A stretch of 64,000 bases of DNA from Streptomyces smaragdinus (lineage in GTDB: Bacteria > Actinomycetota > Actinomycetes > Streptomycetales > Streptomycetaceae). Both the position numbers and the translations under genes were made by a program. Below are positions 54,181 to 62,793 of this stretch, in pieces. The stretch is from the NCBI RefSeq assembly GCF_009604385.1, contig NZ_WEGJ01000010.1, positions 1-64,000 of the forward strand, written 5' to 3'. Position 1 is the stretch's first letter. The number at the start of each line of letters is the position of its first letter. The notes beneath the pieces are model-generated. The model had not been told where the DNA came from. It worked only from the letters and a program-made list of their open reading frames with translations, and ran no database searches.

Positions 54181-55542
54181 TCACCACCGCGGACTGAACA
54201 CATACAACGTCGCCGCGAACACCATCGCGAACAACAGCGGCCAGTACGCCAGCTTCGCGATCCGGTTGTCCTGCCACTCCAGGCCCGGGGCCTTGACCCG
54301 GCTGGTCAGGAGGACCGCGTTCAGGGCCACCATCATGATCACCACATACAACGCCAGCGCGAACCATTCGACGTACGCCATCGCCGTGCCCGTGTACTGG
54401 CGGACCGAGGTCTGGTCGACGACGATCACCAGCAGCATCGACACGCTGAACGTGATCACCGCCCAGGTGGAGAAGCCCAGGTTCGGGCGGAGTTCGCCCT
54501 TGTCCTTCGAGTAGACGAACAGCGCCAGGAAGATGATGAACGCGACGATCAGCCAACGCGTCAGGCTGCTCAGCAGCGGGGCCTGCCACTCGCGGGCCAC
54601 GCCCAGGTTGAAGTACAGGTCCGGTGGGACGGGAGGGGAGTGGGCGTAGGGGCGGGTGTTGCCGCCCAGGGTGGTGTGGTAGTCGACGTGCTGGTAGCTC
54701 CAGCTCGTGAACGTCGGCTGCCAGCCGGGGAACACCACGCCGGGATCGACGCCGTAGACCTTCTGCACGTCCCACGGCGGGTACGAGCGGAAGTCGGGGA
54801 CCAGCGTCATCGAGTCGTCCGCCCGGTCCGAGCTCCACAGCCGGAGCTGGACGCTCTGCCGGTCGAACGGATAGCGCTCGTAGTCGAAGCCCTGCGCGAG
54901 CCGCGCGTTGAAGTACCAGCCGACGGTGGTGGTGCCGTCGCGGTGGACGTCGCGGTAGACCTCCTTCGAGGCGTACGAGTCCTCCGCGTCCGGCAGCACG
55001 ACACCCTGCATGGACTCCGGGAAGCCCTTCGGCAGCCGCTGCCACACATAGCCGCTGACCTTGACCGCGCTCGGCCCGTCGAAGGACAGCTGCTGGACGA
55101 ACACCCCGACGGGGATCTGCTGCCGGCCGTTGTCACCGTCCTCGTGCCGCAGGAACTCCGCGGCCTCCCGCGGGGAGTTCACCAGCGTGCCGGCGGACAG
55201 CACCTCCGCGTCGTTCTTGCTGATCAGCGTCCAGGTGAAGACCGTCCCTCCGGCCAGCACCAGCGAGGCCAGCACGGACGACAGCACCATCCGCCACCGC
55301 ACCAGCGACAGCGGCCGGACGGTCACCAGGATCAGCGCGAGCAGCGCCAGCGCGCCGGTCGCGGCGACCCACGCCCAGCCCTGCAGCGGGCCCTCGCCCT
55401 CGTTGTGCCGGAAGTACACCACCAGTGCCACGACGAACGCGGCGACCGCGACCGCCAGTATGACCCACTCCACGATCCGGGCCGTGCGCGTCCAGCTGGG
55501 CAAAGGCTGCTTCGTCGCCGTATTCCTGTCCACCCTCCCCAT
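54181..55542 (-). CDS. Putative pentameric ligand-gated ion channel-like protein with extra N-terminal helices
   Basis: About 453 residues. Three hydrophobic helices lie near 24-45, 57-76 and 86-107. A 210-residue soluble region (about 108-318) follows, holding WYFNARLAQGFDYERYPFDRQSVQLRLW with the YPFDRQ motif near 224-229. Four helices end the protein: about 323-345, 357-376, 385-412 and 432-450. The fPFDxQ motif between two beta strands, a GWQPTFTSWS strand pair, then M1-M4, with QYTGTAMAYVEWF after helix 2, are the marks of Cys-loop/Pro-loop receptors such as GLIC and ELIC. The three N-terminal helices are not typical. The domain call is by eye; another membrane family with a YPFD motif (for example DUF4436) is the alternative. 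Confidence 0.6.
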   Translation of the reverse strand: MGRVDRNTATKQPLPSWTRTARIVEWVILAVAVAAFVVALVVYFRHNEGEGPLQGWAWVAATGALALLALILVTVRPLSLVRWRMVLSSVLASLVLAGGTVFTWTLISKNDAEVLSAGTLVNSPREAAEFLRHEDGDNGRQQIPVGVFVQQLSFDGPSAVKVSGYVWQRLPKGFPESMQGVVLPDAEDSYASKEVYRDVHRDGTTTVGWYFNARLAQGFDYERYPFDRQSVQLRLWSSDRADDSMTLVPDFRSYPPWDVQKVYGVDPGVVFPGWQPTFTSWSYQHVDYHTTLGGNTRPYAHSPPVPPDLYFNLGVAREWQAPLLSSLTRWLIVAFIIFLALFVYSKDKGELRPNLGFSTWAVITFSVSMLLVIVVDQTSVRQYTGTAMAYVEWFALALYVVIMMVALNAVLLTSRVKAPGLEWQDNRIAKLAYWPLLFAMVFAATLYVFSPRW

Positions 55543-55595
55543 CAAACCGGGAGGTCAGCGCCACGCAACCGCTTACCGCCGGATGGACCAAACCC

Positions 55596-56567
55596 TCACC
55601 GCCGCCGCGAAGCCCGCCGCCCCAGCGACACCACCGCGATCACCCCGGCCCCCACCAGCACCCCCAGATACAGCTTCCGGTCCCTCGAGCCCCCCGCGGC
55701 ATCCGACGCGCCCCCGCCCGACCCCGACGGCGCCGAGGGCTTCCCGTCCCCGGACCCCGCGACCTCCACGGACTCGACCGAGCTCCCCCCGCCCTCCGTC
55801 CCGAACAGCAGCGCACGCCCGTCCGCGCTGTACGTCATCGACTCCCCCTGCCGCTGGATCGGCACCGCCAGCGTCCCGTCCTCGACCGGCCTCCCGTCCT
55901 CCCAGCGGTACTTCCGCCCGCCCAGATAGCTGCGCACCGCGAGCCGCTTCCCGTCCGGCGAGAAGGCGCCGTCCGTCGCCCACAGGTCGATGGGGGCGAC
56001 CTTCCGGAAGACGTTCATCCCCTGCGGCGCCAGCGACTTGGGCCCCTCGTACAGCGCCCCGCCGCCCTCCACCTTGCTGACGATGTAGACCCGCCCCGTC
56101 TTCGGATGCACCATCATCGACTCGGCGTCCCGCGGCCCGTCGGCGTACCGCACGTTGTACTGCACGGCCCGCACGGTGGCGTCCTTCAGCTCCTTCGGCT
56201 CGGGCAGCCGGTAGATCCACACGTGGTCCCAGGCGCCGTTCATGTTGTCGCCGATGTCGCCGACCCACAGCTCGTTCCCCGGACCGACGGAGATCGCCTC
56301 GACGTCCCGCGGCTCCCCGATGCCCTTCAGGGTGAGCGTCGCGACCGTCTTCCCGGTCCTGGAGTCGACGGCGTAGAGGTACGGCCCGTCGTCGCTGTCG
56401 TTGTGCGTCCAGTACACCCCCGGGTGCTGCCGGCTGGCGGCCAGCCCGGACGATTCGGTGATCCGCGGGTCGTCGATGGTGAACCCGCCGTCGTCGGCGG
56501 CCGCGGGGACGCTCGCGCCGAGCGCGAGGAGCAGGGCGGCGGCGAGCACCGCGAGGGCCTTGGGCAT
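55596..56567 (-). CDS. Exported beta-propeller protein with C-terminal membrane anchor
   Basis: About 323 residues. Signal peptide 1-24 (MPKALAVLAAALLLALGASVPAAA). Propeller-like repeats run from about 28 to 265 (ITESSGLAASRQHPGVYWTHNDSDDGPYLYAVDSRTGKTVATL, DVEAISVGPGNELWVGDIGDN, DAESMMVHPKTGRVYIVSK, ATDGAFSPDGKRLAVRSY). A Gly/Ser-rich linker follows, then a last helix YLGVLVGAGVIAVVSLG with basic RRASRRR. It should face outside with its tail in the membrane. The substrate or partner is unknown. The ORF continues upstream in frame, but ATG 56567 begins the signal peptide. Confidence 0.82.
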   Translation of the reverse strand: MPKALAVLAAALLLALGASVPAAADDGGFTIDDPRITESSGLAASRQHPGVYWTHNDSDDGPYLYAVDSRTGKTVATLTLKGIGEPRDVEAISVGPGNELWVGDIGDNMNGAWDHVWIYRLPEPKELKDATVRAVQYNVRYADGPRDAESMMVHPKTGRVYIVSKVEGGGALYEGPKSLAPQGMNVFRKVAPIDLWATDGAFSPDGKRLAVRSYLGGRKYRWEDGRPVEDGTLAVPIQRQGESMTYSADGRALLFGTEGGGSSVESVEVAGSGDGKPSAPSGSGGGASDAAGGSRDRKLYLGVLVGAGVIAVVSLGRRASRRR

Positions 56568-56630
56568 GGGCCAAGCCTGCCATGGGGTGGCGGACGTCAC
56601 GCCCCGCCCCGGGTTCCGGTGGCCGATGAT

Positions 56631-57320
56631 ATGGCGATGCGTCTGATGTTCGTCGGTGATTCCATGACGGTCGGCGGGGCCGGCGAGCACACCTGGCGCC
56701 TGCGGCTGTGGCGGCATCTGGCCCGTACGCATCCCGCGCCCGTCACGGTCGTCGGCCCGCGCACCGCGCTGCACGACCCGGCGACGGACACCGACACGTC
56801 CGAGGCGTACGCGGACCCGGACTTCCCGCGCCGGCATCTCGCCGGGTGGGGCGAGGGCTGGTTCCATATGGCGCCGCTGATCGGGGCGGCGGTACGGGAG
56901 CACCGTCCCGACACCCTGCTGGTCTCCCTCGGCCTGATCGACCTGGGCTTCTACACCAACGCCCCGCAGACCCTGGAGAACGTCCACGCGTTCGTCGCGG
57001 CCGCCCGCGCCGCGAACCCCGGCATACGGATGGCCGTCATGCCCGTACTGCGGAACATACGGGCGGTCGAACGCCCCGAGTTCGGCGCGGAGTGCGAGCA
57101 CTTCAACGACCTCCTGGCGAAGGCCCTCGACGGCCTCTCCACCGAGGAGTCCCCCGTCCTCCCGGCACCCCGCCCCGAGCCCTGGGACCTCGACCACGCC
57201 ACCCACGACGGCACCCACCCCTCCCCCGCCGGCGAGCACCTGCTGGCGGCCGCGTTCGCGGACACACTCCACCGGGCGTGGGAGATCGGCGGTCCGTACG
57301 GCCCGGACACCCTTGCTTAG
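56631..57320 (+). CDS. SGNH/GDSL-type hydrolase
   Basis: About 229 residues. Block I MRLMFVGDSMTVGGAGE holds the nucleophile Ser; the LLVSLGLIDLG segment (about 88-98) is in the block III position but lacks the usual GxND; block V DGTHPSPAGEHLLAAAF holds the Asp and His. Probably an esterase or deacetylase acting on an unknown ester. No signal peptide is visible, so it is likely cytoplasmic. Start ATG 56631 or 56637; the ribosome site is weak. It is divergent from the propeller gene with 63 bases between. Confidence 0.83.
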   Translation: MAMRLMFVGDSMTVGGAGEHTWRLRLWRHLARTHPAPVTVVGPRTALHDPATDTDTSEAYADPDFPRRHLAGWGEGWFHMAPLIGAAVREHRPDTLLVSLGLIDLGFYTNAPQTLENVHAFVAAARAANPGIRMAVMPVLRNIRAVERPEFGAECEHFNDLLAKALDGLSTEESPVLPAPRPEPWDLDHATHDGTHPSPAGEHLLAAAFADTLHRAWEIGGPYGPDTLA

Positions 57321-57348
57321 AGCGCACTCCAGGCGTTTGGCTGGGCCC

Positions 57349-58347
57349 ATGAAGTACACGCAACTGGGCCGCACCGGTCTGAAGGTCAGCCGGCTGGTGC
57401 TGGGCACGATGAACTTCGGTCCGCACACCGACCAGAAGGACAGCCACGCCATCATGGACTCCGCGCTGGACGCGGGTCTGAACTTCTTCGACACCGCCAA
57501 CGTCTACGGCTGGGGCGACAACAAGGGCCGTACCGAGACGATCATCGGCAACTGGTTCGCCAAGAACCCGGCGAACCGCGACAAGGTCGTCCTGGCGACC
57601 AAGGTCTACGGCAACATGGCCGGGGACAACGCACTGCCCTGGCCCAACCACGACAAGCTGAGCGCGCTGAACATCCGCCGCGCGGTGGACGCGTCGCTCA
57701 AGCGGCTGCAGACGGACTACATCGACCTCTATCAGTTCCACCACGTCGACCGGCGCACCCCGTGGGACGAGATCTGGCAGGCGATCGAGGTCCTGATCCA
57801 GCAGGGCAAGATCCTGTACGCGGGGTCCTCGAACCATGCGGGCTGGCACATCGCCCGGGCCAACGAGACCGCCGCGCGCCGCGGCAGCCTGGGCCTGGTC
57901 AGCGAGCAGTGCCTGTACAACCTGGCGGAGCGCCGCGCCGAGATGGAGGTCATCCCGGCGGCGAAGGCGTACGGCCTCGGGGTGATCCCGTGGTCGCCGC
58001 TGCACGGCGGGCTGCTGGGCGGCGCGATCAAGCGGGCGAACAGCGGGGAGGCGGGCCGGGCGGCGAACGGCCGCAGCGCGGAGGCCCTGGCGAACTCCTC
58101 GGTCCGCGAGAAGGTCCAGGCGTACGAGGACCTGCTGGACAAGCACGCCCTGGCGCCCGGCGAGGTGGCTCTGGCCTGGCTGCTGACGCGGCCCGGCGTC
58201 ACGGGTCCGATCGTCGGCCCGCGTACGCAGGAGCAGCTGGACTCGGCGCTGCGCGCAGTCGAGCTGGAGCTGTCGGAGGAACTGCTGACGGCCCTGGACG
58301 AGATCTTCCCGGGCCCGGGCGAGTCGCCGGAGGCGTTCGCCTGGTAG
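57349..58347 (+). CDS. Aldo/keto reductase
   Basis: 332 residues; NADPH-dependent reductase of the Gcy/YhdN-like family (KtxB-type shaker beta-like). The catalytic tetrad is visible: Asp in NFFDTANVYGWGDNKG, Tyr in NVYG, Lys in VLATKVYG and His in YQFHHVD. The NADP pocket is near AWLLTRPGVTGPIVGPRTQEQLDSAL. The substrate is unknown. The gene starts 28 bases after the SGNH gene, and the two may share a transcript. Confidence 0.92.
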   Translation: MKYTQLGRTGLKVSRLVLGTMNFGPHTDQKDSHAIMDSALDAGLNFFDTANVYGWGDNKGRTETIIGNWFAKNPANRDKVVLATKVYGNMAGDNALPWPNHDKLSALNIRRAVDASLKRLQTDYIDLYQFHHVDRRTPWDEIWQAIEVLIQQGKILYAGSSNHAGWHIARANETAARRGSLGLVSEQCLYNLAERRAEMEVIPAAKAYGLGVIPWSPLHGGLLGGAIKRANSGEAGRAANGRSAEALANSSVREKVQAYEDLLDKHALAPGEVALAWLLTRPGVTGPIVGPRTQEQLDSALRAVELELSEELLTALDEIFPGPGESPEAFAW

Positions 58348-58375
58348 GCGTCACACGAATGCGGCCGCGCGAGGA

Positions 58376-58465
58376 TCAGCGTCCGAGCGCGGCCGCCACG
58401 GCGACGATCACGAAAATCAGCACGAGCGCACCGCTCACGACACGCATACGGGTCTTGGCATCCAC
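58376..58465 (-). CDS. 29-residue single-helix membrane peptide
   Basis: The GTG at 58465 opens MDAKTRMRVVSGALVLIFVI ... GR, a basic start followed by one membrane helix (about residues 9-26). TAGGCT at 58472-58477 on the minus strand, ending 6 bases before the GTG, is a good -10 and overlaps the stop codon of the upstream gene, suggesting a leaderless mRNA. I recall near-identical small proteins in many Streptomyces, which supports the call, but the function is unknown. It lies between the convergent aldo/keto reductase and the RNA phosphodiesterase gene. Confidence 0.72.
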   Translation of the reverse strand: MDAKTRMRVVSGALVLIFVIVAVAAALGR

Positions 58466-58474
58466 CCGACGAGC

Positions 58475-59050
58475 CTAACCGGACCCGCCCAGCGCCCATC
58501 CCCCGACCACCTCGTACCGCGGCTGCAGCCCCGGGATCCCGCCCCCCGGCAGATGCGAACGGACGAGTTCCAGCCGCGCGGCGGTCCAGCTGATCCCGGC
58601 GAATCCCCGCAGCTCCGAGGCGAGCGCCGCGAGCCGCACGGACCCGTGTCCGCCCTGGCGGGCGAGGGTGAGGTGGGGGTGGTACGAGCGCTCCTCGTTC
58701 ACCGCCAGCCCGGCCCGGCGCCCCGCCGCACCGGCCGCCCCGGCGAGGCGACGCAGCTCACGGGTGTCTCCCGTCACACCGGCCCACAGCGCCCGGTCGC
58801 CGAAGTGCCCGCCGCTCTCGAGGCGGAGCTCCAGCGGCTTCCGCCGGGCAGCCGCCCGCGCCAGCCGCTCGGACAGCTCCGGTACGACGTCGTCCGGCAC
58901 GTCCCCGTAGAACGCCAGCGTCAGATGCCACCCCGCCCGCTCCGTCCACCGCAGCTCCCGCGCGCCGGGCAGGGCGTGCAGCGGGGACGCGGCGGCGGCG
59001 AGCTCGGCGAGCGCGCCCGGCGGGGGGATCACGGCGGCGAACAGCCTCAT
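58475..59050 (-). CDS. thpR: RNA 2',3'-cyclic phosphodiesterase (2'-5' RNA ligase family)
   Basis: 191 residues, cytoplasmic. Two HxTx motifs, HLTLAF near residue 42 and HPHLTLAR near 126, define the 2H phosphoesterase fold. It opens 2',3'-cyclic phosphates on RNA or can join 2'-5' ends in vitro. The start MRLFAAVIPPPGALAELAAAASP is the family N-terminus; the in-frame region upstream is not coding-like. It lies 40 bases past the stop of the MFS gene on the same strand. Confidence 0.9.
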   Translation of the reverse strand: MRLFAAVIPPPGALAELAAAASPLHALPGARELRWTERAGWHLTLAFYGDVPDDVVPELSERLARAAARRKPLELRLESGGHFGDRALWAGVTGDTRELRRLAGAAGAAGRRAGLAVNEERSYHPHLTLARQGGHGSVRLAALASELRGFAGISWTAARLELVRSHLPGGGIPGLQPRYEVVGGWALGGSG

Positions 59051-59090
59051 GCCCCGAGTCTGCCCGCCGCAGGGCCTCCCCCGCCACGGC

Positions 59091-60410
59091 TCACACGGCC
59101 GGCGCGTACTCCTCACGCGGCACCAGCCGCACATGCTTCTGCCCGCGCCGCAGGTCGAGCCGGATCCGGACCCCGCCGGACCGGGCGAGGACCAGCGCGA
59201 CGGCGGTCGCGGCGGCGGCGGCGACCAGGCCGCAGACGACGAAGCCGATCCTGGCCCCGTAGGTGTCGGTGACCCAGCCCACGACGGGTCCGCCCAGCGG
59301 CGTACCGCCGACGAAGACCATCATGAACAGGCTCATCACCCGCCCCCGCATCGCCTCGTCCGTCCGCAGCTGGACGTTGGAGTTGGCGGTGACGTTGAAC
59401 AGCAGGCCGAACATGCCCGTCGGCACCAGCAGCACCGCGAACAGCCACAGCGTCGGCGCCATGGCCGTGACGACCTCCAGCAGCCCGAACGCGAGCGCCG
59501 CGCCCACGGTGACCCGCAGCAGGCTCACGCCGCGCTTGGCGGCGAACAGCGCGCCCGCGAGGGAGCCGGCGGCAAGCAGCGAGTTCAGCACGCCGTACAG
59601 GCCGGCATCGCCGTGGAAGACGTCGTCGACGTAGGCGGTGAGCCAGATCGGGAAGTTGAAGCCGAAGGTCCCGATGAAGAAGACCAGCACGATCGGCCAC
59701 ACCAGCTCGGGCCGGCCGGCGACGTACTTCAGGCCCTCGCGGAGCTGGCCCTTGCCGCGCGGCGCGCGCTCCACGGGGTAGAGCTCGGACATCCGCATCA
59801 TGAGCAGCCCGGTGATCGGGGCGATGAAGGAGAGCCCGTTCAGCAGGAAGGCCCACCCGGAGCCCACCGCGCTGATCAGGATGCCCGCCACCGCGGGGCC
59901 GACGAGCCGGGCGGTCTGGAAGTTCGCCGCGTTCAGACTGACCGCGTTGCGCAGCTGGTCGGGGCCGACCAGCTCGGACACGAAGACCTGCCGCGCCGGG
60001 TTGTCGACGACGGTGGCCAGGCCGGCCAGGAACGCCAGTACGTACACATGCCAGACCTCGACCACGCCGCCGAGCGTCAGGGCGGCCAGCGCCAGGCCCG
60101 TGAGGCCCATGAAGGTCTGGGTGATGAGCAGGATGCGCCGCTTCGGGTAGCGGTCGGCTATGACGCCGCCGTACAGGCCGAAGAGCAGCATCGGCAGGAA
60201 CTGCATCGCGACCGTGATGCCGACGGCCGCGGCGGAGCCGGTCAGGCTGAGGACGAGCCAGTCCTGGGCGATGCGCTGCATCCAGGTGCCCGTGTTGGAC
60301 ATGATCTGGCCGGTCGCGAAGAGCCGGTAGTTCCGTACGCGTAGAGAGCTGAAGGTCGAGGTAGGAGTGCTAGGTGCGGGTGCGGAGTCTGCTCCGGGTC
60401 CCGTACTCAA
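59091..60410 (-). CDS. MFS exporter (DHA3/EntS-like) with TTG start
   Basis: 439 residues with twelve predicted membrane helices (FSSLRVRNYRLFATGQIMSNTGTWMQRIAQDWLVLSLTG; GGVIADRYPKRRILL; VVDNPARQVFVSELVGPDQLRNAVSLNA). Resembles exporters of siderophores, antibiotics or other hydrophobic compounds. The start appears to be TTG, with AGGGAGGCGAC in front. It follows the MarR gene with 55 bases between and is probably co-transcribed and controlled by it. Confidence 0.88.
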   Translation of the reverse strand: MSTGPGADSAPAPSTPTSTFSSLRVRNYRLFATGQIMSNTGTWMQRIAQDWLVLSLTGSAAAVGITVAMQFLPMLLFGLYGGVIADRYPKRRILLITQTFMGLTGLALAALTLGGVVEVWHVYVLAFLAGLATVVDNPARQVFVSELVGPDQLRNAVSLNAANFQTARLVGPAVAGILISAVGSGWAFLLNGLSFIAPITGLLMMRMSELYPVERAPRGKGQLREGLKYVAGRPELVWPIVLVFFIGTFGFNFPIWLTAYVDDVFHGDAGLYGVLNSLLAAGSLAGALFAAKRGVSLLRVTVGAALAFGLLEVVTAMAPTLWLFAVLLVPTGMFGLLFNVTANSNVQLRTDEAMRGRVMSLFMMVFVGGTPLGGPVVGWVTDTYGARIGFVVCGLVAAAAATAVALVLARSGGVRIRLDLRRGQKHVRLVPREEYAPAV

Positions 60411-60465
60411 GGACGTCGCCTCCCTGGCGGGTCGGGGATGCGGCCGTGCCGGCCGCCGGTCGGTC

Positions 60466-60903
60466 TTACAGATGCGCGAGCTTCTCCAGCACGGGTGCGG
60501 CGGCGCGCAGCGCCGCCCATTCGCCGGGGTCGAGCGTTTCGGCCAGCTCCGCCAGGAAGGCGTTGCGCCGGTCGCGGGCCTCCTCCAGCAGGCCCTGGGC
60601 CTGCTCGGTCTGGCTCACCACCTTCTGCCGCCGGTCGTCCGGATGCGGGTCGAGCGTGACCAGCCCCTTGGACTCGAGCAGCGCGACGATCCGCGTCATG
60701 GACGGGGGCTGGACGTGCTCCTTGCGGGCCAGCTCGCTGGGCGTGCAGGGCCCGCACCTGAAGAGGGTGCCGAGCACCGACATCTCCGTCGGGCTCAGCG
60801 ACTCGTCCACCCGGTGGTGGCGGATACGGCGGGACAGCCGCATCACGGCGGACCGCAGTGCGTTGATCGCCGCCGCGTCTTCGGGGCTGGACAGCTCAGG
60901 CAT
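60466..60903 (-). CDS. MarR-family transcriptional regulator
   Basis: About 145 residues. The winged helix is near 42-105: LSPTEMSVLGTLFRCGPCTPSELARKEHVQPPSMTRIVALLESKGLVTLDPHPDDRRQKVV, with wing residues DDRRQ conserved. It should repress itself and the MFS exporter until a ligand binds. The ATG at 60903 is the family start; an earlier in-frame ATG lies at 60921. The TTAG...CTAA element directly upstream (60908-60933) is a candidate operator. Confidence 0.92.
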   Translation of the reverse strand: MPELSSPEDAAAINALRSAVMRLSRRIRHHRVDESLSPTEMSVLGTLFRCGPCTPSELARKEHVQPPSMTRIVALLESKGLVTLDPHPDDRRQKVVSQTEQAQGLLEEARDRRNAFLAELAETLDPGEWAALRAAAPVLEKLAHL

Positions 60904-60907
60904 GTTG

Positions 60908-60933
60908 TTAGAGTACCTCATTACCTTGACTAA
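60908..60933. promoter_or_regulatory. Candidate MarR operator
   Basis: A 26-base element with TTAG and CTAA ends (60908-60911 and 60930-60933) and an internal direct repeat TACCT (60914-60918, 60922-60926), immediately upstream of the MarR start. On the minus strand it holds TACTCT as a possible -10. Binding is inferred. Confidence 0.45.
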
Positions 60934-61060
60934 GGAAAGCGGGCAACGTCTCCCCTTATACCGAACGCGAAGTTACGGCCTCGACCTGGACTCCACTCGA
61001 ACGGGTGAGGATGCGCAGGATCGGGACACAGACAGACGTACGAACCAGCAGCCTGACGGC

Positions 61061-61243
61061 ATGGGGACAGAGGTGCTCAGCCTGCGAATCGACGGCGCGC
61101 TCCTCGACCGGCTGCGGAGCCACGCGGCCCGGCGGGGGATGAGCGTCCAGGACTACGTGGTCCACGCGATGGTCCGCGACGACTTCGACCAGCGGTTCCA
61201 GGCCGCCGTCGAGAGCACGGAACGGCTGTACGAGGCGTCCTGA
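61061..61243 (+). CDS. Small ribbon-helix-helix-like protein
   Basis: About 60 residues: MGTEVLSLRIDGALLDRLRSHAARRGMSVQDYVVHAMVRDDFDQRF then a helical tail. The strand-helix-helix start (VLSLRIDGALLDRLRSHAARRGMSVQDYVVHAMV) is like Arc/CopG DNA-binding proteins or antitoxins. No toxin gene is next to it. GTG 61073, which has GGGGACAG before it, is an equally good start. It is divergent from the MarR gene and followed by a bidirectional hairpin. Confidence 0.7.
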   Translation: MGTEVLSLRIDGALLDRLRSHAARRGMSVQDYVVHAMVRDDFDQRFQAAVESTERLYEAS

Positions 61244-61263
61244 CACCCTCGTACACAAAGACG

Positions 61264-61304
61264 GCCGTGCCCCCCGGGCGATCGGGACACCCGGGGGACA
61301 CGGC
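61264..61304. terminator. Bidirectional terminator
   Basis: GCCGTG-cc-CCCCGGG (61264-61278) pairs with CCCGGGG-ga-CACGGC (61290-61304), with a two-base internal bulge and an 11-base loop, between the convergent ribbon-helix-helix and permease genes. Confidence 0.8.
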
Positions 61305-61320
61305 GCGTACAGGACAGGAC

Positions 61321-62763
61321 CTACTTGAGGCCGAACACCTGCTCGATCGGGTCGAGCAGGAAGTACGCGAGGAACAGCACGCCCACCACGTTCAGCGGCC
61401 AGGCCACCTCGCGGGAGCGGCCGGTGACGGCCTTCAGCAGGATGTACGACAGGACGCCGATCCCGATGCCGTTGGTGATGCTGTACGTGAACGGCATCAC
61501 CAGCATCGTCAGGAACGCCGGCACGGAGATCGTCAGGTCCGACCAGTCGATGGTCGTGACGTTGGCGGCCATGATCAGGAAGCCGACGACGACCAGCGCC
61601 GGGGTGGCGGCCTGCAGCGGCACGATGGTCAGGATCGGGGTGAAGACCAGGGCCAGCAGGAAGAGACCGCCGGCGATCAGGTTCGAGAAGCCCGTCCGGG
61701 CGCCCTCGCCGACGCCCGCCGCGGACTCGACGAACGCGGTGTTGGCGGAGGCGGAGCCGGCCCCGCCCAGCGCGACGGCGGCGCCGTCCACCATCAGCAC
61801 CGAGCCCATGTTCGACAGCTTGCCCTGCTCGTCCAGCAGCCCGGCCTCGTCGGTCACACCGAGGATCGTGCCCATGGCGTCGAAGAAGCCGGAGAGCAGC
61901 ACGGTGAAGACGAAGAGGCAGCCGGTGAGGATGCCGGCCTCCTGGAAGCCGCCGAAGAGGCTGAACTCGCCGATCAGCCCGAAGTCGGGGGAGTCGACGA
62001 CCTTGTCCGGCAGCTGCGGGACGGTCAGGCCCCAGGAGGCGTCGGGGACCGAGGCGGCCGAGTTGATGATGATCGCGACCACGGTCATGGTGACGATGCT
62101 GATCAGGATGGCGCCGTTGACCTTGCGGACGATCAGCACGAAGGTCAGGGCCAGGCCCAGCACGAAGATCAGGATCGGCCAGCCGGTGAGCCGGCCGTCG
62201 ATGCCCAGGCCCACCGGGACAGTGGTGTGCGCGGCGTCCGGGACGCGGGTCACGAAACCGGCGTCGACCAGGCCGATCAGGGCGATGAACAGACCGATGC
62301 CGATGGCGATGGCCTTGCGCAGCCCGGCGGGGATGGAGTTCATGACCCGCTCGCGCATACCGGTCGCGACCAGCAGCATGATGATCAGACCCGCGAGCAC
62401 CACCATGCCCATCGCGTCCGCCCAGCTCATCTGGGGCGCGAGCTGGAGGGAGACGACCGCGTTGATGCCCAGGCCCGCCGCCATGGCGATCGGGACGTTG
62501 CCGATGACGCCCATCAGGACCGTGGTCAGACCGGCGACCAGCGCGGTCGCGGTGACCAGCTCGCCGCCGTCCAGCTGGTGACCGAACTTGTCCGTGCCGG
62601 CGCCCAGGATGATCGGGTTCAGCACGAGGATGTAGGCCATCGCGAAGAAGGTGGCCAGACCGCCGCGGATCTCACGGGGGAAGGAGGACCCCCGCTCGCT
62701 GATCTTGAAGAAGTGATCAAGGCCGTTGGCGGGGGGTGCGGCGGGTGGTGCGTCGACCGTCAT
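61321..62763 (-). CDS. NCS2-family purine permease (AzgA-like)
   Basis: 480 residues with twelve or more membrane helices, beginning with soluble MTVDAPPAAPPANGLDHFFKISERGSSFPREIRGGLATFFAMAYILVLNPIIL, the AzgA-type start. The conserved LSGFFDAMGTILGVTDEAG segment, GAGSASANTAFVESAAGVGEGARTG (TM8/10 region) and FTPILTIVPLQAATPALVVVGFLIM are typical of guanine/hypoxanthine transporters. It imports a nucleobase with protons. A perfect 22-base inverted repeat lies 30 bases upstream. Confidence 0.9.
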   Translation of the reverse strand: MTVDAPPAAPPANGLDHFFKISERGSSFPREIRGGLATFFAMAYILVLNPIILGAGTDKFGHQLDGGELVTATALVAGLTTVLMGVIGNVPIAMAAGLGINAVVSLQLAPQMSWADAMGMVVLAGLIIMLLVATGMRERVMNSIPAGLRKAIAIGIGLFIALIGLVDAGFVTRVPDAAHTTVPVGLGIDGRLTGWPILIFVLGLALTFVLIVRKVNGAILISIVTMTVVAIIINSAASVPDASWGLTVPQLPDKVVDSPDFGLIGEFSLFGGFQEAGILTGCLFVFTVLLSGFFDAMGTILGVTDEAGLLDEQGKLSNMGSVLMVDGAAVALGGAGSASANTAFVESAAGVGEGARTGFSNLIAGGLFLLALVFTPILTIVPLQAATPALVVVGFLIMAANVTTIDWSDLTISVPAFLTMLVMPFTYSITNGIGIGVLSYILLKAVTGRSREVAWPLNVVGVLFLAYFLLDPIEQVFGLK

Positions 62764-62793
62764 TTGGAGGACCTTACGAGAAAGCGGGGGCGA

